NCBI RefSeq assembly: GCF_900103665.1
Contig: NZ_FNGY01000001.1
Coordinates: 310,001 to 374,000, forward strand
Length of the DNA: 64,000 bases
Source: Pedobacter steynii
GTDB lineage: Bacteria; Bacteroidota; Bacteroidia; Sphingobacteriales; Sphingobacteriaceae
Direction: 5' to 3'
The notes beneath the pieces were generated by a model. The model ran no database searches and had not been told where the DNA came from. It was given only the letters and a program-made list of their open reading frames with translations. Made by a program: the position numbers and the translations under genes. Of this stretch, positions 63,241 through 64,000 are shown piece by piece. How positions within the stretch are numbered: position 1 is the stretch's first letter; every line of letters starts with the position of its first letter.

Positions 63241-63522
63241 ATGACAGCCTATTTGTTTCTGATTTCTGTTCTCGCCGTTTGGCGTGTTACCCATTTAATA
63301 CAAGCCGAAGATGGTCCCTTTGACATCATTTATAAACTAAGAAAACTTGCAGGTGAAAGCTTTTTTGGGTCATTAATGGACTGTTTCTTCTGTTTATCTA
63401 TTTGGGTAGCACTGCCAGTCGGAATTTATTTCGGTAATGATTGGATGGAAAAAGTATTACTAACCCTGTCGTTCTCGGCAGCTGCAATATTTTTAGAACA
63501 AATCATTATGAAAAAGAATTAG
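63241..63522 (+). CDS. DUF1360 membrane protein
   Basis: The 93-residue protein has two or three hydrophobic helices and the DUF1360 pattern: LAVWRVTHLIQAEDGPFDII, FFGSLMDCFFCLSIWVALPV, and SFSAAAIFLEQIIMKKN. The Cys pair in DCFFC is conserved in the family. It is probably an inner-membrane accessory of the cluster; DUF1360 has no assigned function. Confidence 0.85.
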   Translation: MTAYLFLISVLAVWRVTHLIQAEDGPFDIIYKLRKLAGESFFGSLMDCFFCLSIWVALPVGIYFGNDWMEKVLLTLSFSAAAIFLEQIIMKKN

Positions 63523-63578
63523 GCTGCTCGAATTGTTGTACCTACGAAATAATCCAGTCAACCTTAAAAACTAAAACC

Positions 63579-63848
63579 ATGAACTGCTGCGGACAAAAAA
63601 GGCAAAGCCTGCAATTTACTTCTGCTAATGATACTGATGTACATGAACCAGAAACCGAAAATAATCTGATTACATCAGATCAAAAGCCTGTCTATTTTCG
63701 ATATACCGGAAATAACGAATTGCAGGTGAAAGGTATTTTTAACATCACCTATACATTCTCTGCACACAGGCCCCGGGTGTTGGTGCATCCGGATGACGTT
63801 TCGGTAATGAGGGGGTATCCGGATTTAGTGGAGCTGAGAGAAACCTAA
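63579..63848 (+). CDS. Small conserved protein with N-terminal CC motif
   Basis: The 89-residue protein begins MNCCGQKRQSLQF. The C-terminal half, VYFRYTGNNELQVKGIFNIT and then YTFSAHRPRVLVHPDDVSVM ending LVELRET, is a small beta-barrel-like unit often encoded beside DUF1360. The longer frame from 63441 overlaps the DUF1360 gene and is not supported; ATG 63579 starts at the conserved NCCGQKR motif. A terminator follows 9 bp later. Confidence 0.75.
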   Translation: MNCCGQKRQSLQFTSANDTDVHEPETENNLITSDQKPVYFRYTGNNELQVKGIFNITYTFSAHRPRVLVHPDDVSVMRGYPDLVELRET

Positions 63849-63856
63849 ATAAAACG

Positions 63857-63896
63857 AAAAGCCTGCTTATCTTAGGATTTGCAGGTTTTTTTTCGG
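63857..63896 (+). terminator. Intrinsic terminator of the 59616-63848 cluster
   Basis: AAAAGCCTGC (63857-63866) pairs with GCAGGTTTTT (63881-63890), one G-U pair, and is followed by a T-tract to 63893. Confidence 0.75.
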
Positions 63897-64000
63897 TTTA
63901 AGGACCTGTGTGTATTAAATTCGAATTGTAGATATAATCAAAATATATCGGTATCTTTATAATGGCAATATTTCTCCCGCATCATTTACTGAAGCATTTA
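63897..64000. other. Window end, intergenic; possible gene start not supported
   Basis: ATG 63962 opens a frame to the window edge (MAIFLPHHLLKHL), with TATCTTTA upstream resembling a -7 element. Thirteen codons are too few to call a gene. Confidence 0.3.

Noticed and set aside
63441..63578. Longer start for the small CC-motif gene
   Set aside because: It overlaps the DUF1360 coding region in another frame; the conserved motif begins at ATG 63579.

Overview
The window looks like a chromosomal segment of a Bacteroidota soil or plant-associated bacterium, most likely Sphingobacteriaceae and Pedobacter-like. The signs are a SusC/SusD pair with an ECF sigma factor and FecR, many secreted or lipoprotein glycosidases, AraC regulators, and Bacteroidota-type -7 promoter elements (TAnnTTTG) in front of several genes. 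I see no rRNA, tRNA, insertion sequence or CRISPR array.

Layout. (1) 3-1728: tail of an unknown gene and a secreted TPR-like gene apparently split by a frameshift. (2) 1849-11707: sugar-use operon with a GH2 enzyme, a sugar/H+ symporter, a DUF5107-TPR protein, a lipoprotein and a GH27 alpha-galactosidase, followed by a convergent AraC regulator. (3) 12734-17014: a PuuE-like deacetylase, an exported acetolactate decarboxylase, a cupin/royal-jelly-like fusion and an oxidoreductase, followed by a second convergent AraC regulator; then a divergent second GH2 enzyme (18133-21102). (4) 21103-21894: a gene-free tract holding a degenerate 11-nt periodic array folded into long imperfect palindromes. 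(5) 21895-22661: three small genes (DUF4177-like, YidD-like, small secreted Cys protein). (6) 22731-34922: a tight ten-gene operon with a nuclease-like protein, a vWA-like lipoprotein, a tubulin/FtsZ-like protein, two actin/Hsp70-fold proteins, two TerD proteins, an OmpA-domain protein and two small membrane proteins, closed by a strong terminator. (7) 35159-36940: a DUF1398 remnant with an internal deletion, a DUF4142 lipoprotein and an SH3-like secreted protein. (8) 37015-56752: a polysaccharide utilisation locus aimed at mannose-rich glycans, with two GH92 alpha-mannosidases, two related six-hairpin enzymes, a GH-D-like enzyme, sigma/anti-sigma, SusC/SusD and an arylsulfotransferase-like lipoprotein. 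(9) 56749-63848: a two-component system with two partner genes, divergent from a four-gene cluster of large uncharacterised proteins plus DUF1360.

How it works together. Regions 2, 3 and 8 bind, import and hydrolyse glycans under AraC or ECF/FecR control. Region 6 is the most unusual: it combines two cytoskeletal folds (tubulin and actin) with TerD calcium-binding proteins and envelope anchors. This suggests an envelope-linked stress or membrane-remodelling machine. Families recalled from the literature (FtsZ-like proteins with vWA and OmpA partners) support this, but the TerD and double actin-fold composition here looks distinctive. The 11-nt periodic element just upstream is the second feature most worth pursuing.
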